64,000 bases of DNA from Rhodospirillales bacterium (GCA_016185145.1 JACPOB010000024.1:20578-84577), one strand, 5' to 3'; positions 34,750 to 43,754 are shown, counted from the first letter of the stretch. Numbers and translations: made by a program. Notes: generated by a model not told the origin, from the letters alone.

Positions 34750-34900
34750 TCCCGCCCGCGCTCGGCCGCGAGCGCCTTGAGCTGCTGCGCAAGACCGCGC
34801 GCGAGCGGACCGTGCTCGTGGTCACCCATCCCGAAGACCTCGCCCGGCGTGATCCACATGCGTGACGGTCGGCTGTCGGCTTCGGCGCACAACGGGCACA
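34750..34900 (+). pseudogene. ABC-transporter ATPase C-terminal remnant
   Basis: One frame reads GRERLELLRKTARERTVL then VVTHPEDLA; the continuation in another frame is GVIHMRDGRLSA. This order (D-loop helix, H-loop Thr-His, terminal RxxxLRDGRI-like strand) is that of LolD/MacB-type ATPases. Walker A and most of the protein are gone. Confidence 0.45.
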
Positions 34901-34919
34901 ACGGCTCGGCCGGAGACCC

Positions 34920-34950
34920 TTGACTCCGTATCATGGTACGGGCGCTACAT
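34920..34950 (+). promoter_or_regulatory. Tn501-like mer promoter-operator
   Basis: -35 TTGACT (34920-34925), then CCGTATCATGGTACGG dyad, 19-bp spacer, -10 CTACAT (34945-34950). The dyad closely resembles merO of Tn21/Tn501 (TTGACTCCGTAC ... GTACGG), from memory of that operator. Confidence 0.8.
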
Positions 34951-34970
34951 TGCTGCAGGAGGTTCGCCTT

Positions 34971-35426
34971 ATGACCACCTTGACGATCGGCACGGCAGCC
35001 CAGGCAGCCGGCGTGAACGTTGAGACGATCCGGTTCTACGAGCGGCGCGGATTGGTCGCGCAGCCGCCCAAACCCAAGGAAGGCTATCGCGAATATTCGC
35101 CGGCAACCATCTCGCGCATCCGCTTCATCCGCCGGGCCCAGGAGATCGGCTTCTCGCTGCGTGAGATCGAGGAGCTGCTCTCGCTGCGCGCCGATCCCCG
35201 AGCCGACTGCGGCGACGTGCGCGAGAAGGCACGAGCCAAGCTTGACGTCGTCGACCAGAAGATCGCCGAGCTCAAACGGGTGCGGGCGGCACTCAACGAG
35301 GTCATCTTGGCGTGCCCCGGCCGCGGCGCCCTGCGCGCCTGCTCGATCCTCGAGACACTCGAGCCGTCGCCAGGCCAGCCCGCCTCGCGAGGCACGACCC
35401 CTTCGCAGAAGAGAGGACACCCATGA
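34971..35426 (+). CDS. merR: Hg(II)-type MerR regulator (mercury-module 2)
   Basis: MerR of 151 residues from ATG 34971, preceded by CAGGAGG. Helix-turn-helix IGTAAQAAGVNVETIRFYERR. The three Hg(II) ligands of Tn501 MerR have counterparts: Cys in ADCGDV and the pair ACPGRGALRAC (C-x8-C). It reads in the same direction as its target operon and autoregulates from the merO-like site. The stop overlaps the next start (ATGA), so it is translationally coupled to an HMA chaperone and P-type ATPase rather than to merTPA. Confidence 0.9.
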   Translation: MTTLTIGTAAQAAGVNVETIRFYERRGLVAQPPKPKEGYREYSPATISRIRFIRRAQEIGFSLREIEELLSLRADPRADCGDVREKARAKLDVVDQKIAELKRVRAALNEVILACPGRGALRACSILETLEPSPGQPASRGTTPSQKRGHP

Positions 35427-35638
35427 GGTCGGTGACATTCAAGATCGAAGGCATGCACTGCAATGCCTGCGCCAGCAGGATCAAGACGCTCGCCGAGAAC
35501 CTGCCGGGTGTGCAGACGGTCAGCGTCTCCTTCGAACAGGCCAAGGCGCGCATCCTCTTCGACCCGCAGTCCGTCAGCGAAGAGCGTTTTGCGGCGCTGG
35601 TCAATGACGCCGGCTTTCGTGTCGTCGGACAGGAATAG
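35423..35638 (+). CDS. HMA-domain metallochaperone (MerP/CopZ-like)
   Basis: A 71-residue cytosolic metallochaperone: ferredoxin-like HMA fold with the soft-metal site GMHCNACASRI. No signal peptide, unlike MerP. It is sandwiched between Hg-type merR and a P1B ATPase, so it probably hands metal to that pump. Confidence 0.88.
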   Translation: MRSVTFKIEGMHCNACASRIKTLAENLPGVQTVSVSFEQAKARILFDPQSVSEERFAALVNDAGFRVVGQE

Positions 35639-35653
35639 TCAGTTTCGCATTCG

Positions 35654-38116
35654 ATGGTGCAAGCCATGACCACCGCTACTCTGGTTGAACCCTCATTCCA
35701 GCCCTGGCGCGAAGAACCGTCGAGCCGTCCGGATCGTCGCAAGATCCGCGCCCGCATCGGCGGCCTCCACTGTTCCCTGTGCACCGGCACGATCGAGAAG
35801 GCGCTCGGCCGCATGCCGGGCGTCGACAAGGTGGCGGTGAGTCTCACGCACGAGCAAGCGTTGGTCGAATACGATCCGACCATCGCTCGTCCCGAACACC
35901 TGCTGCAGACCTTGCGGGACATCGGCTACACCATCTCCGATCCGCGCAAGCTCCGGGCATTCGAGGAAGAAGAACGAGACCTCGTTGTCGAGGCGCGACG
36001 GTTCGTGCTGGCCGTCTTTCTGAGCGTCGCCTCCATCCCGATCATTGCCGACCCGACGGTCGGCTGGATCGGCTTCCTGCCGGCACTGGTCTGCGTGAGC
36101 CTCGGCGCGTTCGTGTTCCTGGTCCTTCGATCGACGGGCTTGTGGGTCGCCGTCGGCGCCGCGACCGGCCTAACTGCGATGGCGCTCTCGCTGCTCTATC
36201 TCAATTTGGCAGGGCATCTGACGCGTGCCGCACCGTGGATGACGGCGGCGCTTGCCTTCGCCCTGGTCTTCGGCGTCGGCCGTCACATCCTGCATATGGC
36301 CTTCCAGGCGCTTCGGCGCGGCATCCTCAACCAGCATGTGCTGCTGGAAATCGGCGCCTTCGCCGGCATCGCCGGCGGCATCATCGGACTGGTGCTCGAT
36401 CGCCCCGACTATCCGACCGCGGCCTTCTTCGCCGTCTCGGTGATGGTCGGCACCTATCACATCTTCTCGGAGTGGCTGTCGCTGATCGTCAAGACGCGCA
36501 GCTCGCAGGCGGTGAAGCGGCTGCTCGACCTGCGCCCCGAAACCGCTCGTGTCGTGCGCGACGGACAGGAACGGGAGGTGCCGATCGAGGAGGTGCGGGT
36601 CGGCGACCACGTCAGGGTCCGGCCGGGCGAGCGCATTCCAACCGACGGCGTCGTCGTCAGCGGCCATTCGAGCGTCGACCAGTCGCTGGTGACCGGCGAG
36701 GCCGTGCCGGTCGAAAAACGTGAGGGCGATCCGGTGATCGGCGGATCGATCAACGGCACGGGCACGCTGCTGGTGAACACGAGCGCAGTCGGCGAAGGTA
36801 GCTTCCTTCAGCAGGTGATCCGGCATGTCGAGGATGCGCGGGCGCTCAAGCCCGGCATTCTTCATCTCGTCGATCGAGTGCTACGCATCTATACGCCGAC
36901 CGTGCTGGCCGTGGCCGCACTGGCCTTCGTCGGCTGGCTCGCGGGCTCATGGCTCGGCACCGGGCAAGCGGACGTCGGACGCGCCGTCTTTGCCGGCCTG
37001 AGCGTGCTGGTAATGGGCTACCCCTGCGCGGTCGGCATCTCGGCGCCATTGTCGATCGTGCGCGGCGCCGGACAGGCAGCGGAGCGAGGGATTCTGATGC
37101 GCACCGGCGAGGCCTTCCAGGGCTTCCGCCTGGTGAAGAAGATCGTCCTCGACAAAACCGGCACCCTGACCGAGGGCCGCCCGACCGTTCGAGAAGTCGA
37201 AGCAACGACCGGAAGCGAAGACGAGCTGCTGGCCATCGCCGCCGCCGCGGAGGCCTCGTCGGAGCATCCGCTGGCCCAGGCCATCGTCAAGGCCGCGTTC
37301 GAGCGCGGCATCACGCCGCCCGAGGTCGCATCGTTCCAGGCGGTCCCTGGTCAGGGCGTCGTCGCTGAGATCGGTGCTGAGGAGGTCGTGGTCGGAAACC
37401 CTCGCTTCCTCGCCGATCGGGGGATCGACCTGGCTGCGGTGCTGCAGCGCGTCGAAGCTCTCGAAGCGGCGGGACGGACAGTAATCGCCGTGGCGAAGGA
37501 AGGACGCCTGTTGGGGATCGTGGCCCTGGGTGACGCTCTACGGCCGGATGCGCGCCCTGCGGTCGCCACGCTGCGTGAGGCCGGCCTCGAAACGATTCTC
37601 GTCACCGGCGACAACGAGCGGGCCGCTCGACGTGTCGGCCACGACCTCGGCATCGACGAGGTTCGCGCCGGCGTGCTGCCGCAGCACAAGGCGGAAATCG
37701 TGCGCGGTCTGCAAGCCGGCGCGCGTGTGGCGATGGTCGGCGACGGCATCAACGATGCGCCCGCCCTGATGCAGGCCGACATCGGCATCGCCATGGGTGG
37801 CGGCACGGACATTGCGTTGGAGTCGGCGGACATCATCATCCTGTCGAACCGGCTGGGAGCGCTCCCCGAGGCGCGGGAGATCAGCCGCCGCAGCTACGCC
37901 AAGATGGTGCAGAACGTCGTCCTGGCCTTCGCCTTCAATGGCGCCGGCATCCCGCTCGCCGCCACCGGTCTCATTCACCCGGTCTGGGCGATGGTGGCGA
38001 TGGCGGTGAGCGTGACGGCGATCTTCATCAATTCGTTGTGGGGCACTCCTCGGCTGTTCTTCGATGCCATCCGGAGCGTCGGGCGGCCGATCGTACCGGA
38101 GCTGGAGAAGGCGTAA
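35654..38116 (+). CDS. P1B-type ATPase with YPC transport motif
   Basis: Membrane pump of 820 residues. N-terminal HMA domain with GLHCSLC (Cys40, Cys43), TGEA actuator motif, phosphorylation site Asp500 (DKTGTLT), GDGINDAP and a C-terminal helix pair. The transport helix reads [18 protein letters not shown]: the first Cys of canonical CPC is Tyr (456-458), so one thiol ligand is lost. SEHPLAQ gives the P1B HP motif. It sits under a mercury-type promoter with its own chaperone and a CcdA-like partner. Direction and ion are uncertain; Hg(II) or another soft ion is the obvious hypothesis. Confidence 0.88.
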   Translation: MVQAMTTATLVEPSFQPWREEPSSRPDRRKIRARIGGLHCSLCTGTIEKALGRMPGVDKVAVSLTHEQALVEYDPTIARPEHLLQTLRDIGYTISDPRKLRAFEEEERDLVVEARRFVLAVFLSVASIPIIADPTVGWIGFLPALVCVSLGAFVFLVLRSTGLWVAVGAATGLTAMALSLLYLNLAGHLTRAAPWMTAALAFALVFGVGRHILHMAFQALRRGILNQHVLLEIGAFAGIAGGIIGLVLDRPDYPTAAFFAVSVMVGTYHIFSEWLSLIVKTRSSQAVKRLLDLRPETARVVRDGQEREVPIEEVRVGDHVRVRPGERIPTDGVVVSGHSSVDQSLVTGEAVPVEKREGDPVIGGSINGTGTLLVNTSAVGEGSFLQQVIRHVEDARALKPGILHLVDRVLRIYTPTVLAVAALAFVGWLAGSWLGTGQADVGRAVFAGLSVLVMGYPCAVGISAPLSIVRGAGQAAERGILMRTGEAFQGFRLVKKIVLDKTGTLTEGRPTVREVEATTGSEDELLAIAAAAEASSEHPLAQAIVKAAFERGITPPEVASFQAVPGQGVVAEIGAEEVVVGNPRFLADRGIDLAAVLQRVEALEAAGRTVIAVAKEGRLLGIVALGDALRPDARPAVATLREAGLETILVTGDNERAARRVGHDLGIDEVRAGVLPQHKAEIVRGLQAGARVAMVGDGINDAPALMQADIGIAMGGGTDIALESADIIILSNRLGALPEAREISRRSYAKMVQNVVLAFAFNGAGIPLAATGLIHPVWAMVAMAVSVTAIFINSLWGTPRLFFDAIRSVGRPIVPELEKA

Positions 38117-38140
38117 CGTGCGCATTGCTCGACCGCCGTC

Positions 38141-38866
38141 ATGACCGACCTCGAGCCGCTCCTGCAAGGCGTGACGGAACTCACACCGGTGGCTGTCGGG
38201 CTGGTGGCGCTGGCCGGGCTGATCGTCGGCATCGCGCCCAGTTCCTTTCCGCTGCTGTCGGTCGCCGCCGGACTGGCGGCCGGACGCGGCACGGCGGCTC
38301 CCCTGGCGCCGCGTATCGAGGGATTGTGGCTTGCCGCGGGATTTGCACTGGGCATTGCATTCGTCGACGCCGTGCTGGGCGCCCTCTTCGGCCTGGCCGG
38401 CTTTGCCGTGCTGCGTGTCCTGGTGCAGTTCCTCGCTGTCGCCTATGGCCTGATCGGGATCGTTCTCGTGGTGAGCGGCCTCGCCCTGCTGCGCATCATC
38501 CACATCACGATCCCGGTGCTCACGCCGTCGCCGCGGCCGACCCGCAGCTTCGCCGGAAGCTTTGTGTTGGGCCTTCCGTTCGGCCTGTCGACCTGCCCGG
38601 CCTGCACGCCATTGCTGCTGCCGGTCGTCGCAGCGGCCGCCACGACGGCCGATCCCGTCATGGGGGCGGTGCTCATGTTCACGTTCGGCTTGGCACGCGG
38701 CGTTCCGATCGTCGCGGCCGGCACGGCCGCCGGACTCTTCACCCGTCTGCGGCGCACCCATGCGTTCGTCCGTTGGGTCGAGCGCGCTGGCGGCGTGCTC
38801 CTGCTCGGAGCGGCGTTGTTCTTCCTCTATCAGGCAGCCTTCTATGCCGGCTGGCTGTCACCATAG
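38141..38866 (+). CDS. CcdA/DsbD-like thiol-redox membrane protein
   Basis: Polytopic protein of 241 residues with about six helices. Symmetric halves carry PSSFPLLSVAAG (the usual Cys is absent) and GLPFGLSTCPACTPLLLPV (CPAC). In CcdA/DsbD the paired Cys move electrons across the membrane; here only the second half keeps cysteines, two in a CxxC. It follows the YPC-ATPase by 24 bases and probably serves the same metal system, either reducing thiols or carrying metal. Confidence 0.78.
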   Translation: MTDLEPLLQGVTELTPVAVGLVALAGLIVGIAPSSFPLLSVAAGLAAGRGTAAPLAPRIEGLWLAAGFALGIAFVDAVLGALFGLAGFAVLRVLVQFLAVAYGLIGIVLVVSGLALLRIIHITIPVLTPSPRPTRSFAGSFVLGLPFGLSTCPACTPLLLPVVAAAATTADPVMGAVLMFTFGLARGVPIVAAGTAAGLFTRLRRTHAFVRWVERAGGVLLLGAALFFLYQAAFYAGWLSP

Positions 38867-38977
38867 GTGCTTGTCGGTGAGCATGGTGGTGACTGAAGTA
38901 AATTGAACGCCGCCGACAGAAGTCGGCCACGAGCCAATGAGAAGCACTCGATCGGCTTGCCACCGCGGCGGAGAAAA

Positions 38978-39003
38978 AGCCGCCGGTGATCGGCGGCTCT
39001 TTC
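38978..39003 (+). terminator. Hairpin terminator after the ATPase-CcdA operon
   Basis: AGCCGCCG (38978-38985) pairs with CGGCGGCT (38991-38998), loop GTGAT, preceded by a run of five A and followed by CTTTC. It could act in both directions. Confidence 0.6.
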
Positions 39004-39122
39004 GCGTTGGTTGCGGGCGCGGCTACCGACCGGCGTTCTAGTGCTCAAAGCAATAGATTCGCAGCAGCAACAAGCGCTATGGTTGTCTCGGGAGCGGGGC
39101 TGCAATCAAAGGAAGCCAATTC

Positions 39123-39578
39123 ATGGCGAAGTCACACAACGTAGATGTTCACGTCGGCACGCGCATGCGTCAGCGACGTACGCTGCTAGCGATGAGTCAA
39201 TCAAAGCTCGGCGATGCCGTCGGGCTAACGTTCCAGCAAATCCAGAAGTACGAGCGCGGCTCCAACCGCATCGGCTCGAGCCGGCTCTACGAGTTCGCCA
39301 AGGTGCTTGATGTGCCGGTGTCCTACTTCTTCGACGAGATGCCCTCCAACGCCCTGTCGGGCCGCCCGATGTCGGGCCGCGGCCGCAAGCCCTTCGGCGA
39401 GGCCGGCACGCCGTTCGAGCAGGAAAAGGACCCCCTGATCAAGCGCGAGACCCTCGAACTTGTGCGCGCCTACTACAAGATTCGCGAGGGCCGCGTGCGC
39501 AAGCGCATCTTCGAGATGGTCAAGGCTGTGGGCGCCGCCAGCCATGCCGAGGTGCTAGGCGGCCGCAAGAAGCGATAG
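39123..39578 (+). CDS. XRE-family regulator (alphaproteobacterial type)
   Basis: A 151-residue regulator. Helix-turn-helix RRTLLAMSQSKLGDAVGLT then FQQIQKYERGSNRIGSSRLY, followed by a Gly/Arg-rich linker and a basic C-terminal helix (REGRVRKRIFEMVKAV). This N-terminal pattern is very common in Alphaproteobacteria and rarely seen elsewhere, a useful hint to the host. It stands alone; no operator is obvious. Confidence 0.85.
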   Translation: MAKSHNVDVHVGTRMRQRRTLLAMSQSKLGDAVGLTFQQIQKYERGSNRIGSSRLYEFAKVLDVPVSYFFDEMPSNALSGRPMSGRGRKPFGEAGTPFEQEKDPLIKRETLELVRAYYKIREGRVRKRIFEMVKAVGAASHAEVLGGRKKR

Positions 39579-39728
39579 CTCCAGCACATTGCCAGCTTGC
39601 CGGCGCGGGCATGGAACCCAGCGCGTAGCAAGCATGGCCATGCTTGGGGCGCAATGTACGCAGGTCCGACCTCGAATGATGGAAGGCGAGCGTCAAGCCA
39701 TGCTTAATGAGCACTGGTGCACTTGGTA

Positions 39729-39752
39729 GGTTCAAATCCCGCCCCGCAACCA
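39729..39752 (+). other. tRNA 3'-end fragment (putative attachment site)
   Basis: GGTTCAAATCC followed by CGCCCCGCAACCA is the T-loop and acceptor 3' half of a tRNA with an encoded CCA. It is close to the 3' end of initiator tRNA-Met. No matching tRNA body precedes it: the 70 bases upstream lack the complementary 5' acceptor strand and the D and anticodon arms. A lone 3' end is what tyrosine-integrase elements leave as an att site. Confidence 0.6.
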
Positions 39753-39796
39753 ATTGCCATGCGCAAAGTGCATCACGTGCTGCACGTCAAGAGGCC

Positions 39797-40246
39797 TTAG
39801 CGTTGCGCGCGTGCGGGTGAGCTTCGACTTTGAACCGGCGGCATCTTGAAGAGTGCATCGATCACCGGGCATTCGGGGCTCTGATCGCGACTGCAGCCTG
39901 CGGCCATGTCCAACATCACGCGCTCCAATTTCTTGAGATCCGCGATCTTTTGCCGGATGTCTTTGAGGTGCTCGATCGTGAGCGCGTGCACCTGCGCGCA
40001 AGTGTAAGCATGTCCATCGACCAGATGCAGCAGGCCGCGTAGCTCATCGAGGGCAAAGCCGAGTTCGCGGCCGCGACGCACGAAGTGCAGTCTCTTCACA
40101 TGTTCCGGACCGTAGGTGCGGTAGCCTCCCGCGCTCCGTCCGGGTTTCGGCATGACGCCGATCTTCTCGTAATACCTGATCGTTTCGATGTTCACGCCGC
40201 TCCTTTGCGACAGCGATCCAATGGACAGGACTTCCGCGACTTTCAT
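39797..40246 (-). CDS. merR: MerR regulator of the mer operon
   Basis: MerR protein of 149 residues from ATG 40246. Helix-turn-helix IGSLSQRSGVNIETIRYYEK. Cysteines: YTCAQV in helix 5 and GCSRDQSPEC (C-x7-C) in the metal loop, one residue shorter than Tn501 MerR, as in other alphaproteobacterial MerR variants. It is divergent from merT-merP-merA-merB across the promoter at 40279. This sets Hg(II) as its effector by context. Confidence 0.87.
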   Translation of the reverse strand: MKVAEVLSIGSLSQRSGVNIETIRYYEKIGVMPKPGRSAGGYRTYGPEHVKRLHFVRRGRELGFALDELRGLLHLVDGHAYTCAQVHALTIEHLKDIRQKIADLKKLERVMLDMAAGCSRDQSPECPVIDALFKMPPVQSRSSPARAQR

Positions 40247-40278
40247 GGTCGCCTCACGGTTTTGTGCGAAGTTCCCAC

Positions 40279-40309
40279 TTGAGCCTGTAGTGGCTACAGA
40301 CCCTACGTT
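40279..40309 (+). promoter_or_regulatory. mer operon promoter-operator
   Basis: -35 TTGAGC (40279-40284), dyad CTGTAG-TGG-CTACAG (40285-40299), 19-bp spacer, -10 TACGTT (40304-40309). The dyad is nearly the same as at 26030-26044 upstream of the P-type ATPase, so cross-recognition between the two MerR proteins is possible. Confidence 0.8.
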
Positions 40310-40339
40310 CACAGGTAGTCGGTACAGGGCAAGAGTTCA

Positions 40340-40756
40340 ATGACCATCCAAGTCCAACGGCAGGCAATGAAACGCGCCGGTCCGCTATCGCGCTCAAGAT
40401 TCGGCGACAAGGCAACGCTCTTGTCGGTTGGCGGCATCCTGGCAGGGCTCGGGGCGGCGACCTGCTGCGTCGTGCCGTTTGCGCTGTTCTTCGCCGGCGT
40501 CAGCGGCGCTTGGATCGGCAACCTCACGGCCCTCAAGCCTTATCAGCCTCTGTTTGTCACTCTTGCGGCCGGCTGTCTCGCCGCAGGTTTCTATTTCGTC
40601 TATCGCAGGCCCAAGGCCAGCGAATGCACGGCGGACTCGTACTGCGCTCAGCCATCGTCTCGCCGACTGACCAAGATCGGGCTGTGGATCGCGACTCTCG
40701 TTGTCGTCATCGCGATTGGCTTTCCCTATGCGGCTCGCTTCCTTCTCGATAGCTAA
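40340..40756 (+). CDS. merT: Mercuric transport protein MerT
   Basis: Inner-membrane Hg(II) importer of 138 residues with three helices. Helix 1 contains TCCVVPFALFFAGVSGAW with the vicinal Cys pair; the cytoplasmic loop has ECTADSYCAQ, the second pair, spaced as in MerT. First gene of the mer operon. Confidence 0.92.
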   Translation: MTIQVQRQAMKRAGPLSRSRFGDKATLLSVGGILAGLGAATCCVVPFALFFAGVSGAWIGNLTALKPYQPLFVTLAAGCLAAGFYFVYRRPKASECTADSYCAQPSSRRLTKIGLWIATLVVVIAIGFPYAARFLLDS

Positions 40757-40775
40757 TCGATCACGGAGACCATCC

Positions 40776-41063
40776 ATGAAGACCCTGCCACTTGCCGTGC
40801 TCGCCGCGACTCTGCTGTCGGCCAATACGGCCGCAGCTGCCGAGCGAACCGTCACGCTTAACGTCGCCAATGCCACCTGCGAACTCTGCGGGCCGATCGT
40901 CAAGCGTGCCCTCAATCGCGTGCCCGGCGTGCTCGACGTCCAAATCACCGAAAAGGACGAGTCAGCCCTTGCCAAGGTACGTTTCGACGACAGCCGCGCC
41001 GATACGGCGGCTCTCATCGCGGCGACCACCGAAGCGGGTTATCCTTCACGCGTCGAACAGTAA
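40776..41063 (+). CDS. merP: Periplasmic mercury-binding protein MerP
   Basis: A 95-residue precursor: signal peptide (SANTAAAAE, about residue 22) and one HMA domain with NATCELCGPIVKRAL (CxxC). Binds Hg(II) in the periplasm and passes it to MerT. Follows merT by 19 bases. Confidence 0.92.
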   Translation: MKTLPLAVLAATLLSANTAAAAERTVTLNVANATCELCGPIVKRALNRVPGVLDVQITEKDESALAKVRFDDSRADTAALIAATTEAGYPSRVEQ

Positions 41064-41080
41064 CTGAGAAGGACGGCACT

Positions 41081-42520
41081 ATGAGTGACTGTTGCGCGCC
41101 GGCCTCGAAGAACGCGAATGGTCGCTACGACCTTGTGGTCGTGGGCGCCGGCTCGGCCGGATTCTCGGCGGCGATCGCCGCCGCTGAAGAAGGCGCGCAA
41201 GTCGCACTCGTCGGCCACGGCACGATCGGCGGGACATGCGTCAATGTTGGCTGCGTGCCGTCGAAGACGCTCATTCGAGCGACGGAAGCGGTGCACCAGG
41301 CAAATATTGCCTCTGGGCGCTTCGCGGGTGTCGAAGGCCACGGCCGCGTATCGAATTGGTCCAGGGTGGCAGCGCAGAAAGACGCCCTTGTTTCCAGTTT
41401 GCGGCAGGCGAAGTACGTCGACTTGCTACCCGAATACAACAACGTCACTTATTACGAGGATGCGGCGCGACTGGTCGACGGCGGCGTGGAGGCTGGCGGG
41501 AAGCTGCTCAAGTCGGACTCCATTGTGATCGCAACTGGGGCGCGGCCCAGCGTTCCTCCGATCCCCGGGATCGAAGCCGTCGATCTTCTCGACAGTACGT
41601 CGGCGCTTGCGCTCACCGAGCTGCCGCACTCGATGATCGTGCTTGGCGGCGGCTATGTGGGAGCGGAGCTCGCGCAGATGTTCGCTCGCGCAGGTGTGGC
41701 CGTGACACTCATCTTTCGCAGCCGTCTATTTCCCGAAGCTGAGCCGGAAATCGGCGAGGCGTTGACGCGCTATCTGGCGGCCGAGGGAATCCAGATCGTC
41801 AGTGGTGTGGCCTATCGATCGGTAGACAGGACCGACGCCGGTGGCGTGAGGCTCACGTTCATCAGAGGCGGACATCCGGAAACGATCACTGCTGATCGCC
41901 TTCTCGTTGCCACCGGGCGCACGCCGAACACCGAGGGGCTAGGTTTGAGCGCCATTGCCGTCGCGCAAGAACCCTCCGGCGCCATCATCGTCGATGATCG
42001 AATGCGCACCTCACGGGCTGGCGTTTATGCGGCCGGCGACGTGACTGGGCGGGACCAGTTCGTCTATATGGCGGCCTACGGCGCCAAGCTCGCAGCCAAG
42101 AATGCTTTGAATCGCAACAGCCTTCGCTACGACAGCGCGGCCATGCCCGCTGTGGTGTTTACCGATCCGCAGGTTGCCAGCGTAGGGCTCACGGAGGCAC
42201 GAGCGCGCGCGCTTGGCCACGATGTGCGGACGTCGGTGCTCACCCTCGACAATGTTCCGCGCGCCCTTGCTGCGCGCGACACGCGCGGCCTTATCAAGCT
42301 GGTGGCCGATGGGGAGACCCGAAAGCTGCTCGGTGCGCATATCCTCGCACCGGAAGGGGCGGACAGCATCCAGACGGCGGCGCTAGCGATACGCGGCGGA
42401 CTGACCATCGACGACCTGGCCGACACGATCTTCCCCTATTTGACGACAGTCGAAGGTCTGAAGCTTGCGGCCCAAACATTCGATCGTGATGTCACAAGGT
42501 TGTCCTGCTGTGCCGGATAG
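41081..42520 (+). CDS. merA: Mercuric reductase MerA
   Basis: Cytosolic flavoprotein of 479 residues that reduces Hg(II) to Hg(0) with NADPH. FAD site VVVGAGSAGFSAA; redox-active pair GGTCVNVGCVPSK (Cys53, Cys58); NADPH fold LGGGYVGAELAQ; C-terminal Cys pair LSCCAG (476-477) that feeds Hg to the active site of the partner subunit. It lacks the N-terminal HMA domain (NmerA) of many homologues but begins MSDCCAP, adding a small Cys pair. Confidence 0.95.
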   Translation: MSDCCAPASKNANGRYDLVVVGAGSAGFSAAIAAAEEGAQVALVGHGTIGGTCVNVGCVPSKTLIRATEAVHQANIASGRFAGVEGHGRVSNWSRVAAQKDALVSSLRQAKYVDLLPEYNNVTYYEDAARLVDGGVEAGGKLLKSDSIVIATGARPSVPPIPGIEAVDLLDSTSALALTELPHSMIVLGGGYVGAELAQMFARAGVAVTLIFRSRLFPEAEPEIGEALTRYLAAEGIQIVSGVAYRSVDRTDAGGVRLTFIRGGHPETITADRLLVATGRTPNTEGLGLSAIAVAQEPSGAIIVDDRMRTSRAGVYAAGDVTGRDQFVYMAAYGAKLAAKNALNRNSLRYDSAAMPAVVFTDPQVASVGLTEARARALGHDVRTSVLTLDNVPRALAARDTRGLIKLVADGETRKLLGAHILAPEGADSIQTAALAIRGGLTIDDLADTIFPYLTTVEGLKLAAQTFDRDVTRLSCCAG

Positions 42521-43262
42521 CGCGACCGAGATCAGGACCGGTGTCTTCCGTCCGGATTGGGCTGCAATTGGCAAGCCTGCGGCGCGCCAGGCGTTGGCCG
42601 GGCGTATGGCCGCACGCGCCGGGCTTCCAGATAGATGGTCCCGCAAGCTCGACCCAGAGCAGGATCTCGTCTGGCGCGCGGCCTTGTGGCTCTATGCGGA
42701 TCTCGGCCACGCACCTCGAACTATCGACCTCGCGGCCAAGACCGGCCTCGCACCAGCCGACGTGTCCGTCTTGCTCGATGAATTGGAAGCGCGCGACCTT
42801 CTCGCGCTCGACGGCGAGTCAGGCCAACTTCGCTTGGCCTATCCGTTCACGCAGGCGAAGACAGAGCACCAGGTCGAGCTCAATGGGCGCACCCTCTACG
42901 CCCTCTGCGCCATCGATGCCCTCGGCGTCGGGGCGATGTATCGCGCGGACACCGCCATCCAGTCGCGATGCCGCCACTGCGGTCAGGCCATTCGGCTAAC
43001 GACTCTCGGAGCGGGCCGCACCGTAGGAAGCGTCGAGCCATCGGGCAGCGTAGTTTGGTATGACTATGCATACGATGGCAGTGCTGCCGCTTCGTGCTGT
43101 CCTTCGATCGCCTTCTTTTGCTCAGATGCACATCTTGAGCAATGGCGACCGGCGCAGATTGGCCATCGAACAGGTACGCGACTGGCGATGGACGAGGCCC
43201 TTGAGGTTGGCCGCGCCATCTTTGGTCCCGTGCTTGTGGAATCTAGTGACGCCGAACGCTAG
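42489..43262 (+). CDS. merB: Organomercurial lyase MerB
   Basis: Cleaves carbon-mercury bonds, giving broad-spectrum resistance with MerA. 257 residues from ATG 42489, which overlaps merA by 32 bases; a GTG at 42510 is the alternative. Catalytic residues are visible: LYALCAIDALG (Cys and Asp, equivalent to Cys96 and Asp99) and AAASCCPSIAFFCSD (equivalent to Cys159). The extended HRTGTRLAMDEALEVGRAIF end is typical. An extra CRHC pair occurs mid-protein. Confidence 0.92.
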   Translation: MSQGCPAVPDSATEIRTGVFRPDWAAIGKPAARQALAGRMAARAGLPDRWSRKLDPEQDLVWRAALWLYADLGHAPRTIDLAAKTGLAPADVSVLLDELEARDLLALDGESGQLRLAYPFTQAKTEHQVELNGRTLYALCAIDALGVGAMYRADTAIQSRCRHCGQAIRLTTLGAGRTVGSVEPSGSVVWYDYAYDGSAAASCCPSIAFFCSDAHLEQWRPAQIGHRTGTRLAMDEALEVGRAIFGPVLVESSDAER

Positions 43263-43320
43263 TTCCATCAGCGGATCGCTATTTCGTCGGCGCAATGAGC
43301 GGGGATGAGGCGTCAGAGGC

Positions 43321-43379
43321 CGGAAAGCGGGGCGGGTGGTGCGGGCCGGAGCGCAGCGACTACACGGCCCCGCTTTCCG
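43321..43379 (+). other. Long perfect inverted repeat after merB
   Basis: CGGAAAGCGGGGC (43321-43333) returns exactly as GCCCCGCTTTCCG (43367-43379) around a 33-base loop. It lies between merB and the DUF2946 gene. It could be a transcript-end structure for mer or an mRNA leader structure for the copper genes; no U-tract follows. Confidence 0.6.
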
Positions 43380-43415
43380 CTCGCGGGGCTTGGCCTTGAC
43401 GCCAAGGGGCCGCAG

Positions 43416-43754
43416 GTGGCGCTGTTTGCGATCACGCTCAATTGCCTGCAGCCGCTTGCCCACGCCGCGCTGACGCGAGCGGAAGCAGCTTCGGCACTAT
43501 GGAACGGCCTCTGCAACGCCTCGGCCGCCGAGCCCGACGGCGACAAGCAGAATTCCAAGTCGCCAGCCGCCGACGCGCACACCTGCTGCCTGGGGCTTGC
43601 CCACGCGGTTACGGTCGCGCCACCACCGACGGCGTTTGTCATGGTCGCGTTGGCCAGGGTCGCCGCAGTGGTCTTGCCAGCCGCTGATCAGCCTACTGGC
43701 GTGGGCATCCGCGGCGGACCCGGCCAACCTCGCGGTCCACCTTTCCTCGCCTGA
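43416..43754 (+). CDS. DUF2946-type Cys-containing membrane/periplasmic protein
   Basis: About 112 residues from GTG 43416: short hydrophobic start (ALFAITLNCLQPLAHAA), a variable linker with NGLCN and HTCCLGL, then a Pro-rich end PTGVGIRGGPGQPRGPP. The Cys spacing and terminal RGPP match DUF2946, found with copper genes. The next gene is a PCuAC chaperone, supporting a copper role. The start is uncertain; the open frame reaches back to 43305. Confidence 0.6.
   Translation: MALFAITLNCLQPLAHAALTRAEAASALWNGLCNASAAEPDGDKQNSKSPAADAHTCCLGLAHAVTVAPPPTAFVMVALARVAAVVLPAADQPTGVGIRGGPGQPRGPPFLA

Noticed and set aside
34221..35438. Long minus-strand open frame (405 codons) with a stretch vaguely like relaxase DUF3363 (ERGREWQPAVPGNHVSG)
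   Set aside because: It runs antisense through the GDCC and merR genes, as GC-rich shadow frames do, and the plus strand there shows a better-supported ABC ATPase remnant and mer promoter.
39650..39752. A complete tRNA gene ending at 39752
   Set aside because: No 5' acceptor strand complementary to CCCCGCA and no D or anticodon arm can be found upstream; only the 3' end is present.
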